The notes beneath the pieces are model-generated. The model was not told the DNA's origin, made no database searches, and saw nothing but the letters and a program-made list of their open reading frames with translations. A stretch of 64,000 nucleotides of DNA from Leuconostoc gasicomitatum LMG 18811. GTDB taxonomy: Bacteria; Bacillota; Bacilli; Lactobacillales; Lactobacillaceae. Both the position numbers and the translations under genes were made by a program. The stretch is from contig NC_014319.1 of NCBI RefSeq assembly GCF_000196855.1, forward strand, positions 620,001 through 684,000, written 5' to 3'. Shown one piece after another: positions 46,943 to 56,101 of this stretch (positions are counted from its first letter, which is position 1; each line of letters begins with the position of its first letter).

Positions 46943-47848
46943 ATGAACAAAACGGTTATTGGCGTTGTCGGTGGTGTGGTTGTTATTGCAGCGGGCCTAG
47001 CTATTTATGCCAACTCTAATTCACATACAGATAAAAAAACTACGGTTTCAACGACAAAAAAGTTAAGTGGTAAAGTGTTATCGCTTGGATCAACGGCATT
47101 ACAGCCATTGGCCGAACAGGTTGGTACATCTTTTCAAGAAAAAAATCCTGGTGTGACAATCACTGTTCAAGGCGGTGGATCTGGTGCGGGCTTGAGTCAA
47201 GTATCTAATGGTTCTGTTCAAATTGGTAACTCTGATGTATTTGCGGAAGAAAAAGATGGTGTTGATGCTTCAAAGTTAAAGGATCATCAAGTAGCTGTTG
47301 TTGGTATTGCGCCTGTGGTCAATTCTGATGTACAAGTATCGAACATTTCTAAGACACAACTACGTGATATTTTTACTGGAAAAATTACTAATTGGAAAGA
47401 AGTTGGTGGTAAGGATGAAAAAATTGTTATCATTAACCGTGCAACCGGATCTGGCACACGTTCAGTATTTGAGAAGAACGTGTTAGATGGTCAAAATGCC
47501 GTACAATCAACCGAACAAGATTCGAATGGAACTGTTCAAAAGATTGTATCTACAACACCTGGTGCCATTTCTTATTTAGCTTTTGCTTACTTAGATGCAT
47601 CGGGAATCAAGGCGTTAGATGTTGACAAAGTAACACCGAACAAGAAAAATGTTGAAGATAATTCATGGCCAATCTGGGCATATGAACATATGTATACCAA
47701 AGGCACAGAAACAGAAGCAACAAAAGCATTTTTGAAGTATTTTGCCACAAAAGAAGTGCAAAAAACTATTGTACCAAAACTGGGTTATATTGGTTTGACT
47801 GATATGAAAGTAACACGCGATGCAACTGGTAAAGTTGAAAACAAGTAA
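46943..47848 (+). CDS. pstS: Phosphate-binding protein PstS, copy 1
   Basis: Extracytoplasmic phosphate receptor for the Pst importer. The 301-residue protein has an N-terminal hydrophobic segment (about 4-24) without a lipobox Cys, then the PstS motifs GSTALQPL, TVQGGGSGAGLSQV, IGNSDVFAEEK and the phosphate loop NRATGSGTR. AAAGGGAGAAG precedes the ATG. It lies between phoP and phoR, with a terminator after it, and is a paralogue of the gene at 49372. Confidence 0.95.
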   Translation: MNKTVIGVVGGVVVIAAGLAIYANSNSHTDKKTTVSTTKKLSGKVLSLGSTALQPLAEQVGTSFQEKNPGVTITVQGGGSGAGLSQVSNGSVQIGNSDVFAEEKDGVDASKLKDHQVAVVGIAPVVNSDVQVSNISKTQLRDIFTGKITNWKEVGGKDEKIVIINRATGSGTRSVFEKNVLDGQNAVQSTEQDSNGTVQKIVSTTPGAISYLAFAYLDASGIKALDVDKVTPNKKNVEDNSWPIWAYEHMYTKGTETEATKAFLKYFATKEVQKTIVPKLGYIGLTDMKVTRDATGKVENK

Positions 47849-47870
47849 AATAATTAGTGTCGTTTTAATT

Positions 47871-47890
47871 CCGCGAAAGCGGTTTTTTTT
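47871..47890 (+). terminator. Terminator after pstS1
   Basis: CCGC-GAAA-GCGG tetraloop hairpin followed by T8. It separates pstS1 from phoR. Confidence 0.9.
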
Positions 47891-47918
47891 TGTTATGATA
47901 GTTATAGTGGAGAGACAG

Positions 47919-49274
47919 ATGACAAAAAAAATATTTAAATACTTGTCCTTTTTAGTTCCTAACTTGATAATGAGTGCAATATTGGGAAAGACGATGTCTT
48001 TTGACCGTCAACAGTGGGTGATTATGGTTGTTTTTCTGTTGATTGCTACAGCAAGCGGCATATTGGTAGCGCAGTTTTGGGAAAAAGTTCAGCAGACAGA
48101 ATTGCAAGTCATGCAAAACCGCATGTTGGCTACAATTCAAGGACAAGAGCCTAGGGGTGTATTGACAGAACCAAACTCTCCGCATTATGATTTAATTCAT
48201 CAATTTAATACTTTACAAAACTATATTAAACAGACGCAGCGAACTGCACAACGTGATGTGACGAACTATCAATCACTACTTGCAAGTTTACCAGTGGGTG
48301 TCATTAATGTGAATCGACGACATATAATTGATGTTTTTAACACAACTGCTGCAGATTTATTAGGTGTACAACAACCTAAAATACCAATTGCAGAAAGTTT
48401 AGTGATTAAACAATTCACACTGTCCGAATTAATGACGCAAACTTTTAATACACAACATAACCAACAATCTATTTTAAATTTACAGATAAATGGCGAGGTG
48501 AAGCAATATGAAGTTAGCACACTTTATCACCAAGGTGATCTGAAGCATGCTGAAGTTATGATTATTATATATGATTTGACTTCTGTTTTACAGATTGAAC
48601 GCATGCAATCTGATTTTTTGGCCAATGCCTCACATGAACTTAAAACACCATTAACTGCGATCACTGGTTTTGTAGAAACGCTACAAGGACCAGCAGGTGA
48701 AGATCCAAATACCCGAAAGCAATTTCTAAAAATTGTTGCTGACGAATCAGAACGTCTATCATCCCTTGTCATTGATATTTTGTCATTATCACGTGTGAAA
48801 CAAAAAAATGATGCAGTCGATACAAAACTGATTATAAAAAATGTAGTTGATGAACAATGGCAACATATTAAAACAATGGCAGCGACGAAACATATTACCT
48901 TTAAGAATAATGTGTCGCAAAATTTTGTTGTCCATGGATTAAAAACGGATTTGGAGACAATTCTACAAAATTTGATTGTGAATGCTGTGAAGTATAATAA
49001 GCAGGGTGGCGATGTGACTGTGTCAGTGTATAAAGATCATCAGCATTGGCAAATTAATATTAAAGATTCCGGCATTGGGATTCCTAAAAATCAACAATCA
49101 CGAATTTTTGAGCGTTTTTATCGAGGTGATGAGTCGCGACAGAGAACAATTGCTAATGGTACGGGTCTAGGATTGGCTATTGTTAATGAAATTGTTAGTA
49201 AACATAATGGTGAAGTAAAGGTCAACTCACAGGTTGGTGTGGGAACCACTATTAGTGTCACTTTGCCTCTGTAA
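47919..49274 (+). CDS. phoR: PhoR-type sensor histidine kinase
   Basis: Membrane kinase expected to phosphorylate PhoP. ATG 47919 is chosen for its GGAG six bases upstream; the longer frame from 47820 would read through the pstS1 terminator. The 451-residue protein has two close N-terminal spans (about 5-22 and 29-50) with almost no extracellular loop, a PAS-like region (about 110-215), the dimerisation box SHELKTPLTAI (His239) and N, G1 and G2 boxes (NAVKYN, DSGIGIP, GTGLGLAIV). Lack of an external domain suggests it senses the Pst complex or PhoU rather than phosphate itself. Confidence 0.93.
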   Translation: MTKKIFKYLSFLVPNLIMSAILGKTMSFDRQQWVIMVVFLLIATASGILVAQFWEKVQQTELQVMQNRMLATIQGQEPRGVLTEPNSPHYDLIHQFNTLQNYIKQTQRTAQRDVTNYQSLLASLPVGVINVNRRHIIDVFNTTAADLLGVQQPKIPIAESLVIKQFTLSELMTQTFNTQHNQQSILNLQINGEVKQYEVSTLYHQGDLKHAEVMIIIYDLTSVLQIERMQSDFLANASHELKTPLTAITGFVETLQGPAGEDPNTRKQFLKIVADESERLSSLVIDILSLSRVKQKNDAVDTKLIIKNVVDEQWQHIKTMAATKHITFKNNVSQNFVVHGLKTDLETILQNLIVNAVKYNKQGGDVTVSVYKDHQHWQINIKDSGIGIPKNQQSRIFERFYRGDESRQRTIANGTGLGLAIVNEIVSKHNGEVKVNSQVGVGTTISVTLPL

Positions 49275-49282
49275 ATATTTTC

Positions 49283-49321
49283 TTTACTTAATCTTTACAT
49301 AGCACTGTTAATACATTTACA
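49283..49321 (+). promoter_or_regulatory. PhoP-box array before pstS2
   Basis: TTTACT (49283), TTTACA (49294) and TTTACA (49316) lie on an exact 11-base period, with a degenerate CTGTTA filling the third slot (49305). This is the spacing of PhoP boxes in Bacillus (TTHACA-N5 repeats). Confidence 0.75.
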
Positions 49322-49371
49322 TGGTTTTAAGATAATAAAGTAGTAGTAGTTTAATCTTGGGAGGCATTATC

Positions 49372-50253
49372 ATGTCGAAATCGCATCACGGAACGATTGT
49401 GGCAACAATTGTGGCCGTTAGTATTGCAGCAGCACTTGGAACTGCTTATGCAACACGAGATAAAAGTGCTTCAGAAACATCGATTACGGCTGTCGGTTCG
49501 ACAGCCTTACAACCGTTTGTTGAAGCAGCAGGTGAAGAATATGCAAAAATTAATTTAGGTACATTTGTTAACGTGCAGGGTGGTGGTACAGGAACAGGAT
49601 TGAGTCAAGTGGCGCAAGGCGCTGTAGACTTAGGAAATTCTGACGTTTTTGCGGAAGAAAAGGAAGGCATTAATGCTAATCGACTGGTGGACCATCAGGT
49701 AGCAGTTGTCGGTATTGCACCACTATTAAATAAAGATATTGGTCTAAAGGATTTATCAACAGAACAGTTGCAAGCAATATTTACCGGGAAAGTAACAAAT
49801 TGGCAACAAGTTGGTGGTAAAAACCAAAAGATTGTCATTATCAACCGCGCAGCGGGTTCTGGAACACGTGCGACATTTGAAAAGTGGGGTCTACTTGGTA
49901 AACAAAGTATTGAAGCACAGGAACAAGATTCTTCAGGAATGGTACGTTCTATTGTAGCAACCACACCAGGAGCAATTTCATATGCAGCTTTTGGTTATAT
50001 TGATGATACAATCGTAGCTGCTTCAGTTAACCATGTGTCACCCTTAAATAAAAATGTTGCATCAGGTATGTATCCTATTTGGTCTTATGAACACGTCTAT
50101 ACTAACGGTAAACCAACACCAGAAGTTGCTAAATTTTTGAATTACTTAACGTCAAAAGAAATTCAGAGTACTTTAGTGCCAAAATTGGGTTATATTTCTA
50201 TTCACGATATGCGTGTCACGCGTCAGTTGAATGGAAACATTATAAAGAAGTAA
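49372..50253 (+). CDS. pstS: Phosphate-binding protein PstS, copy 2
   Basis: Second PstS paralogue, the one next to the importer genes. ATG 49372 has GGGAGG seven bases upstream. The 293-residue protein has a signal-like hydrophobic N-terminus (about 8-25, ending GTAYAT) without lipobox Cys, then GSTALQPF, VNVQGGGTGTGLSQV, LGNSDVFAEEK and NRAAGSGTR. It is closely related to copy 1 over the whole length, suggesting duplication. Confidence 0.95.
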   Translation: MSKSHHGTIVATIVAVSIAAALGTAYATRDKSASETSITAVGSTALQPFVEAAGEEYAKINLGTFVNVQGGGTGTGLSQVAQGAVDLGNSDVFAEEKEGINANRLVDHQVAVVGIAPLLNKDIGLKDLSTEQLQAIFTGKVTNWQQVGGKNQKIVIINRAAGSGTRATFEKWGLLGKQSIEAQEQDSSGMVRSIVATTPGAISYAAFGYIDDTIVAASVNHVSPLNKNVASGMYPIWSYEHVYTNGKPTPEVAKFLNYLTSKEIQSTLVPKLGYISIHDMRVTRQLNGNIIKK

Positions 50254-50381
50254 TTAATTGATACGAATTATGTAACAAAATTGAAATACAAGAAAATTAG
50301 TGCATTTAATGTTGTTTAATGGATACCTGCAAATTGTACGTATTCATCTGATATGACAATATTTGGTGCTATGGAGATAAA

Positions 50382-51305
50382 ATGGATAACATTACACAGA
50401 AGTTGATGCAAAAATCTGAGTCAACAAAAAAAGATTCACTGGGACGAGCTGTTAGTTTGGCAGCCTTATCGTTAATTGTCATTGTTGTCGTATCGATTTT
50501 TGCTTTCGTTATGAGTCGTGGCTTATCAACATTTTTTCATGATGGCGTCCATGTCAAAGACTTTCTATTTGGTTCAACATGGAATCCATCAGTAGTTAAT
50601 CCACAAACGAAACAACCTTATATAGGCGCATTGCCTATGATTCTTGGATCGTTTCTGGTAACATTTTTAGCGGCAATTGTAGCGACACCATTTGCTATTG
50701 GAACATCGCTATTTATGACTGAAATTGCCCAAAAGCGTGGTGCAAAAATTATGCAACCAGTTATTGAATTGTTGGTCGGTATTCCATCCGTTGTTTATGG
50801 ATTTATTGGGTTGACAGTTGTTGTGCCCTTTATCCGGAGTGTTTTTGGTGGTTCAGGGTTCGGTATTCTATCAGGTACAATTGTTTTGTTCGTAATGGTC
50901 TTACCAACAATCACCTCGATGACTGTAGATACATTAAAGTCAGTGCCTAGACACTACCGTGAATCAGCTTTGGCTATCGGCGCTACACGTTGGCAAATGA
51001 TTTACAAAGTTGTGTTGCGAGCAGCAACCCCAGGTATTTTAACCGCTATTGTCTTTGGCATGGCACGTGCCTTTGGTGAGGCGCTGGCAGTACAAATGGT
51101 TATTGGAAACGCAGCGCTGATGCCACATAACTTGACATCACCCGCCTCAACATTAACGTCAATATTGACTATGGGGATTGGTAACACTGTGATGGGGTCA
51201 TTACAAAACGATGTGTTATGGACACTAGCAATGATTTTGCTAGTAATGTCATTGGTATTTAACTTAGTTGTACGTGCTATTGGGCGCAAAGGAGAGATGA
51301 AATAA
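50382..51305 (+). CDS. pstC: Phosphate ABC transporter permease PstC
   Basis: Membrane subunit of the high-affinity phosphate importer. The 307-residue protein has six spans and the permease EAA loop (RESALAIGATRWQMIYKVVL). ATGGAGATAAA precedes the start. The 128-base gap from pstS2 holds no gene or clear terminator. Its stop overlaps pstA (TAATG). Confidence 0.96.
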   Translation: MDNITQKLMQKSESTKKDSLGRAVSLAALSLIVIVVVSIFAFVMSRGLSTFFHDGVHVKDFLFGSTWNPSVVNPQTKQPYIGALPMILGSFLVTFLAAIVATPFAIGTSLFMTEIAQKRGAKIMQPVIELLVGIPSVVYGFIGLTVVVPFIRSVFGGSGFGILSGTIVLFVMVLPTITSMTVDTLKSVPRHYRESALAIGATRWQMIYKVVLRAATPGILTAIVFGMARAFGEALAVQMVIGNAALMPHNLTSPASTLTSILTMGIGNTVMGSLQNDVLWTLAMILLVMSLVFNLVVRAIGRKGEMK

Positions 51306-52189
51306 TGAATGCAAAAAGTGCTGATAAAATAGCGACAGCTGTAATTTATATGATTGCTGGCATTGTTGCGTTAATTTTGATTGCCATGCTTGCTTTTATT
51401 TTGATTCGTGGTGTGCCAAATTTGTCTTGGCATTTTTTAACATCGCCCGCTAGAGCATTTGAAGCAGGTGGTGGTATCGGAATTCAATTATTTAATTCTT
51501 TTTACTTGCTAATATTAGCTATGCTTATTAGTTTTCCAATTGCGTTAGGTGCTGCTATTTATTTGAACGAATATTCAAAAAAAGGTAGATTTACAACGGT
51601 CGTGCGTACAGCAATTGAAATTTTAAGTTCTTTGCCTTCTGTGGTTGTTGGCTTGTTTGGATTTTTGATATTTGTTGTTCAATTTCATTTTGGATTTTCA
51701 ATACTATCAGGTGCAATTGCACTCACTTTCTTTAATTTACCATTGCTGACACGTTCTATTGAAACAAGCTTAGCCCAAATTCCGAATTTACAACGTGAAG
51801 CTGGCTCTGCGTTGGGTTTGTCACGCTGGGAAACAGTGATTCATATCATTTTACCGGCTGCAGTTCCCTCAATTGTGACAGGTGTTGTCTTATCTGCAGG
51901 TCGTGTTTTTGGTGAGGCTGCTGCATTGATTTACACTGCTGGACAATCAGCCCCTGCATTAAATTTTACAAACTGGAATCCATTTAACATTTCAAGCCCT
52001 TTAAATCCTATGCGTCCTGCCGAAACCTTAGCAGTACATATCTGGAAGATTAATTCTGAAGGCATCATGCCAGATGCGAATGCTGTGTCTGCCGGTGCAT
52101 CAGCAGTTTTGATAATTGTTGTGTTATTGTTCAATCTGAGTGCACGTAAAATCGGTGCGCAATTATACAAAAAGTTGACCAGTGCATAA
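51305..52189 (+). CDS. pstA: Phosphate ABC transporter permease PstA
   Basis: Second membrane subunit of the Pst importer. The 294-residue protein has six spans and an EAA loop (QREAGSALGLSRWETVIHII). Translationally coupled to pstC by a one-base overlap. Confidence 0.96.
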   Translation: MNAKSADKIATAVIYMIAGIVALILIAMLAFILIRGVPNLSWHFLTSPARAFEAGGGIGIQLFNSFYLLILAMLISFPIALGAAIYLNEYSKKGRFTTVVRTAIEILSSLPSVVVGLFGFLIFVVQFHFGFSILSGAIALTFFNLPLLTRSIETSLAQIPNLQREAGSALGLSRWETVIHIILPAAVPSIVTGVVLSAGRVFGEAAALIYTAGQSAPALNFTNWNPFNISSPLNPMRPAETLAVHIWKINSEGIMPDANAVSAGASAVLIIVVLLFNLSARKIGAQLYKKLTSA

Positions 52190-52261
52190 CAAAAATAAAG
52201 TGATAGCTACTCAGTATGATGTCATTAGGGAATTGTTTAGTAACCGAGTTATGGAGAAAAA

Positions 52262-53101
52262 ATGGTAAATAATATCGATTTAAAACCAGCAAGTGAATTT
52301 ATTACTGAAAATAAACCAGAACGTTATATCTATGATGTTGGTGCAGGCGATCATGAAATTGCAATATCAACAAAAGATTTGCAAGTGAGTTATGGTCAAA
52401 ATTTGGCTTTGAGTGAAGGTGATTTATCGTTTGAACGTTATAAAATTACCAGTTTAGTTGGTGCGTCAGGTTCTGGTAAATCAACATTCTTGCGGTCGTT
52501 AAATCGTATGAATGATAGTGTTGCGACAGTTAAGGGCAATATCATGTATCGTGGTGTTGATATTAATACAAAAGCGATTGATGTCTATGAAATGCGCCGT
52601 CATATTGGCATGGTTTTCCAACGTCCTAATCCATTTGCTAAATCTATTTATAATAATATTACTTTCGCACTGACACAACGTGGACAATATACAAAACAAG
52701 AACTTGATGAAATTGTTGAAACCAGCTTGAAACAGGCGGCGTTATGGGATCAAGTTAAAGATGAGTTAGACAAATCAGCCTTAGCTTTATCAGGTGGACA
52801 AGCACAGCGTTTGGTTATTGCACGAGCATTGGCTTTGAAACCAGACATATTACTTTTAGATGAGCCATCCAGTGCACTTGATCCAATTTCATCTGCGCAG
52901 GTTGAAGATACATTACTTAAGTTAAAAAATCAGTACACAATTATCATTGTGACACACAATATGCAACAAGCGGCTAGAATTAGTGATTATACAGCTTTTT
53001 TTCATATGGGGAAAGTGATTGAGTATGATTTAACACGTAAAATATTTACAAGACCAAAAGTTGAGCTGACAAATGATTATATTTCGGGGAACTTCGGATG
53101 A
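52262..53101 (+). CDS. pstB: Phosphate ABC transporter ATPase PstB, copy 1
   Basis: ATPase of the Pst importer. The 279-residue protein carries a ~40-residue N-terminal extension before the ABC domain with Walker [10 protein letters not shown]-loop VFQRPNPF, signature LSGGQAQR, Walker [13 protein letters not shown] and H-loop VTHN. The signature has Ala where PstB normally has Gln (LSGGQQQR). It overlaps the second pstB by four bases (ATGA). Confidence 0.95.
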   Translation: MVNNIDLKPASEFITENKPERYIYDVGAGDHEIAISTKDLQVSYGQNLALSEGDLSFERYKITSLVGASGSGKSTFLRSLNRMNDSVATVKGNIMYRGVDINTKAIDVYEMRRHIGMVFQRPNPFAKSIYNNITFALTQRGQYTKQELDEIVETSLKQAALWDQVKDELDKSALALSGGQAQRLVIARALALKPDILLLDEPSSALDPISSAQVEDTLLKLKNQYTIIIVTHNMQQAARISDYTAFFHMGKVIEYDLTRKIFTRPKVELTNDYISGNFG

Positions 53102-53868
53102 CAGATATTAAACAAAAAAATATACTTGAAACACGTGATGTTAAGTTATGGTATGGTCAAAAAGAGGCATTACATGGGATTAACTTAAATTTTCCAGAAA
53201 AAGGTATTACAGCGCTTATTGGTCCATCTGGATCGGGAAAATCAACTTATATTCGAGCAATAAATCGTATGCATGATTTGGAAGATAATGTGACAGTAAC
53301 AGGTTCGTTTGATTTTAAGGGAACAGACATCTATGCACCAACAACAGATACTGTTGATTTACGTAAGCGAATTGGCATGGTGTTTCAACAGCCTAATCCG
53401 TTCCCTTTCTCTATTTATGAAAATGTTATTTTTGGTCTTAAATTAGCTGGTATCAAAGATAAAGCTGTACTTGATGAAGCTGTGGAAAAATCTCTTAAAC
53501 AAGCGTCAATATGGGAAGAAGTTAAGGATGATTTGCATAAGTCAGCTCTTGGCTTGTCAGGTGGTCAACAACAACGTGTATCACTTGCGCGTGTTTTGGC
53601 AACTTCACCAGAACTGTTATTGTTAGATGAACCGACCTCAGCTTTAGATCCAGTATCGAGTCATAACATTGAAGAAACGCTATTGAATTTACGCGATGAC
53701 TATGCGATGATTATTGTTACACATTCAATGTCACAGGCATCACGTATATCAGATCGTACAGCTTTCTTTTTAAATGGTAATCTGGTTGAGGTAGATGCCA
53801 CAAAACACATTTTCTTGAACCCACAAAGTCAAGAAACACAAGATTACGTCAGTGGCCGATTTGGATGA
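53098..53868 (+). CDS. pstB: Phosphate ABC transporter ATPase PstB, copy 2
   Basis: Second ATPase, 256 residues, with the canonical set [36 protein letters not shown] and VTHS. Two adjacent pstB genes are common in lactic acid bacteria and may form a heterodimer. Coupled to the first by overlap. Confidence 0.95.
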   Translation: MTDIKQKNILETRDVKLWYGQKEALHGINLNFPEKGITALIGPSGSGKSTYIRAINRMHDLEDNVTVTGSFDFKGTDIYAPTTDTVDLRKRIGMVFQQPNPFPFSIYENVIFGLKLAGIKDKAVLDEAVEKSLKQASIWEEVKDDLHKSALGLSGGQQQRVSLARVLATSPELLLLDEPTSALDPVSSHNIEETLLNLRDDYAMIIVTHSMSQASRISDRTAFFLNGNLVEVDATKHIFLNPQSQETQDYVSGRFG

Positions 53869-53931
53869 TATTAGAAAAAAATAAAGTTAATTCATAATTA
53901 CATAGACAGAGTAATGAAAAGGAGAAATATT

Positions 53932-54606
53932 ATGCGACGATTATTTGATGAAGAACTTGCAGATTTAGATAATTCATTTACAGAGATGGGTATGCTTGTT
54001 GCCCAAACTATTCAAAAATCTGTCCAGTCATTTGTAGATCATGATCGTGAAGGCGCAAAAGCCATTTTAGATAATGATCATCAAATTAATGAACGAGAAG
54101 CAGCTATTGAAAAGAAAACCTTTGAGATGATTGCTTTGTACCAACCAGTTACAACTGATTTACGCGAAATTGTTACAATTTTGAAAGCAGTCTCTGTATT
54201 GGAACGAATGGGAGATCAAGCACGTAATATTGCTAATTCAACTATTCGTGTTAAGGGAACAAAACATATTTCTAGTGTTGAGCAGGCACTTGGTGAAATT
54301 GGCGAACAAGTAGCAACAATGGTTTCAACTGTGATGGATTATTATATTAAAAATGACGCTTTAGGAGCTGAATCTATTGCTGAAGAAAATCAAACGTTAT
54401 CTAAACGTGCAGCCCAAGTGCGTTTTGATTCAGTTGAAGGCATGAAAGAAGATGCTGATTTAGTTGATTCAGCAGCAGATTATTTAGTGATTGCTGGCTA
54501 TTTGAAGCGCATTGGAGACTATACGACAGATATTGCAGAATGGATTGTATATAAGCGAACAGGTAAGATCATTGAGCTGAATCCAGGCTACAACTATTTT
54601 ATTTAA
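53932..54606 (+). CDS. phoU: Phosphate-signalling protein PhoU
   Basis: Links the Pst importer to PhoR and represses the Pho response when phosphate is plentiful. ATG 53932 has AAAAGGAG seven bases upstream; the ATG at 53914 overlaps that ribosome site and is rejected. The 224-residue all-helical protein has two PhoU repeats with the metal-binding E/DxxxD patterns (ERMGDQARNIAN; KRIGDYTTDIAE). Last gene of the operon, with a terminator following. Confidence 0.95.
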   Translation: MRRLFDEELADLDNSFTEMGMLVAQTIQKSVQSFVDHDREGAKAILDNDHQINEREAAIEKKTFEMIALYQPVTTDLREIVTILKAVSVLERMGDQARNIANSTIRVKGTKHISSVEQALGEIGEQVATMVSTVMDYYIKNDALGAESIAEENQTLSKRAAQVRFDSVEGMKEDADLVDSAADYLVIAGYLKRIGDYTTDIAEWIVYKRTGKIIELNPGYNYFI

Positions 54607-54645
54607 TCATGTCTCATTTTGTGACGAATTGTAACTTTAAATGCG

Positions 54646-54672
54646 CGACTAAACGAAAGTTTAGTCGTTTTT
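54646..54672 (+). terminator. Terminator of the pst-phoU operon
   Basis: CGACTAAAC-GAAA-GTTTAGTCG with a T5 tail. Confidence 0.92.
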
Positions 54673-54780
54673 ATGTCTACTGATGGAAAGTTTTGGTATA
54701 ATAAGGATGTTGTACATTACTTAATAAGTGCGTTCTGTCAATAAGTTAAGCGCTTACAGGGAACTACAGTAGGAGGGTAT

Positions 54781-55137
54781 ATGCGTTTTTTTGCACGATT
54801 AGCAACAACAATGCTGGTTTTCTTAGTTATCTCGTCACTTTTTTCAGAAGCATTTCGTGTTGATAATTGGATGACAGCTCTAGGGGCAGCTTTGGTGTTA
54901 GCAGTATTAAACACGATTATTAAACCAATACTAACGATTCTGACGTTACCATTAACGTTTATAACATTTGGTTTATTTACAATTGTTATTAATGGTATCA
55001 TGTTGGAAATAACTGCGGATCTTGTTGGCGGTTTTGATTTTTCGAGTTTTGGTTGGGCAATGTTTACAGCAATCATTTTGTCAATTGTCAATACATTGTT
55101 GACATCTGATTTGCATGTACACGTAGAAAGAAAATAA
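54781..55137 (+). CDS. YvlD-like four-span membrane protein
   Basis: Member of the YvlD/phage-holin-IV-like family (PF04020 type) that is common next to hprK. The 118-residue protein has four hydrophobic segments and the family pattern LAVLNTIIKPILTILTLPLTF in its second half, then FTIVINGIML. TAGGAGGG precedes the ATG. Role unknown; homologues belong to envelope-stress operons. It begins an operon with hprK, gpsA and galU. Confidence 0.85.
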   Translation: MRFFARLATTMLVFLVISSLFSEAFRVDNWMTALGAALVLAVLNTIIKPILTILTLPLTFITFGLFTIVINGIMLEITADLVGGFDFSSFGWAMFTAIILSIVNTLLTSDLHVHVERK

Positions 55138-55138
55138 A

Positions 55139-56101
55139 ATGGCACAAAATTCAGTTACAGTAAAACAATTAGTAGATAACACCCGTTTAGAAATTGTAGC
55201 GGGGAAACAATATTTAGAACGCGTGATTACAACTGCAGATATTTCACGACCAGGATTAGAAATGACTGGTTATTTTAATTATTATGCACCAGAACGTGTA
55301 CAGCTGCTAGGCATTACGGAAACCTCTTTTTCGGAGCGAATGGGCCATGAAGAGCTACTGATGGTTTTTCGTCGAATGGCTGATCCAGTAACACCAGCAT
55401 TTGTTGTGTCAACCGGATTGCCAATCAGTGATGAGCTCAAACAGGCAGCAGATGAGGCCAAAATTCCAATTTTAACATCAACTTTAACATCATCACGTAT
55501 TTTGTCAAATATGACCTATTATCTGGGTGGTCAATTAGCACCACGTGAGAATGTTCATGGTGTGCTAATTGATGTTCATGGTTTGGGTGTTTTAATTACT
55601 GGGGATGCAGGCATTGGCAAAACAGAAGCTGCATTGGAATTGATTCAACAGGACAAAGCAAGGTTAGTCGCTGATGATCGCGTCGATATTTATCAAGAGG
55701 ACGAAGAACGTTTAATCGGCGAACCAAATGAAGTTTTGCGTAATATGATGGAAATTAGAGGTGTCGGTATTATTGATGTGCAGCAAGTGTATGGCGCTGT
55801 TTCTGTGCGATCGCATGCAACAATTGCGCTTAATATTCATTTATCAAATGGCAAAATTGGCGAAGCTAATTTTGATCGTTTAGGCAATGATAATGATACA
55901 CTTGAAATTTTAGGTGTAAAGATTAAGCGTATGGTAGTTCCTGTGACGCCAGGGCGTAACACAGCAAGTGTTATCGATGCAGCAGCGGTAAAGTTCCGTA
56001 CTGCTAACATGGGAATTGATGCATTGAAAACACTTGAAGAACGTATGTCAGTTGAAATGGTGAAAAACGAAAAAATAGATCTGGAGAATAAACATGACTA
56101 A
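55139..56101 (+). CDS. hprK: HPr kinase/phosphorylase
   Basis: Phosphorylates HPr on Ser46 when glycolytic intermediates are high, creating the co-repressor of CcpA that acts at the cre sites of this window. The 320-residue protein has the P-loop GDAGIGKT (155-162; the family usually has GDSGIGKS), the catalytic DDRVD and the signature EIRGVGIIDVQQVYGAV. It begins one base after the previous gene and overlaps gpsA by eight. lgt, which often follows hprK, is missing. Confidence 0.97.
   Translation: MAQNSVTVKQLVDNTRLEIVAGKQYLERVITTADISRPGLEMTGYFNYYAPERVQLLGITETSFSERMGHEELLMVFRRMADPVTPAFVVSTGLPISDELKQAADEAKIPILTSTLTSSRILSNMTYYLGGQLAPRENVHGVLIDVHGLGVLITGDAGIGKTEAALELIQQDKARLVADDRVDIYQEDEERLIGEPNEVLRNMMEIRGVGIIDVQQVYGAVSVRSHATIALNIHLSNGKIGEANFDRLGNDNDTLEILGVKIKRMVVPVTPGRNTASVIDAAAVKFRTANMGIDALKTLEERMSVEMVKNEKIDLENKHD

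Noticed and set aside
47820-47918. Upstream extension of phoR
   Set aside because: It overlaps the pstS1 end and the CCGC-GAAA-GCGG terminator; ATG 47919 has a proper ribosome site.
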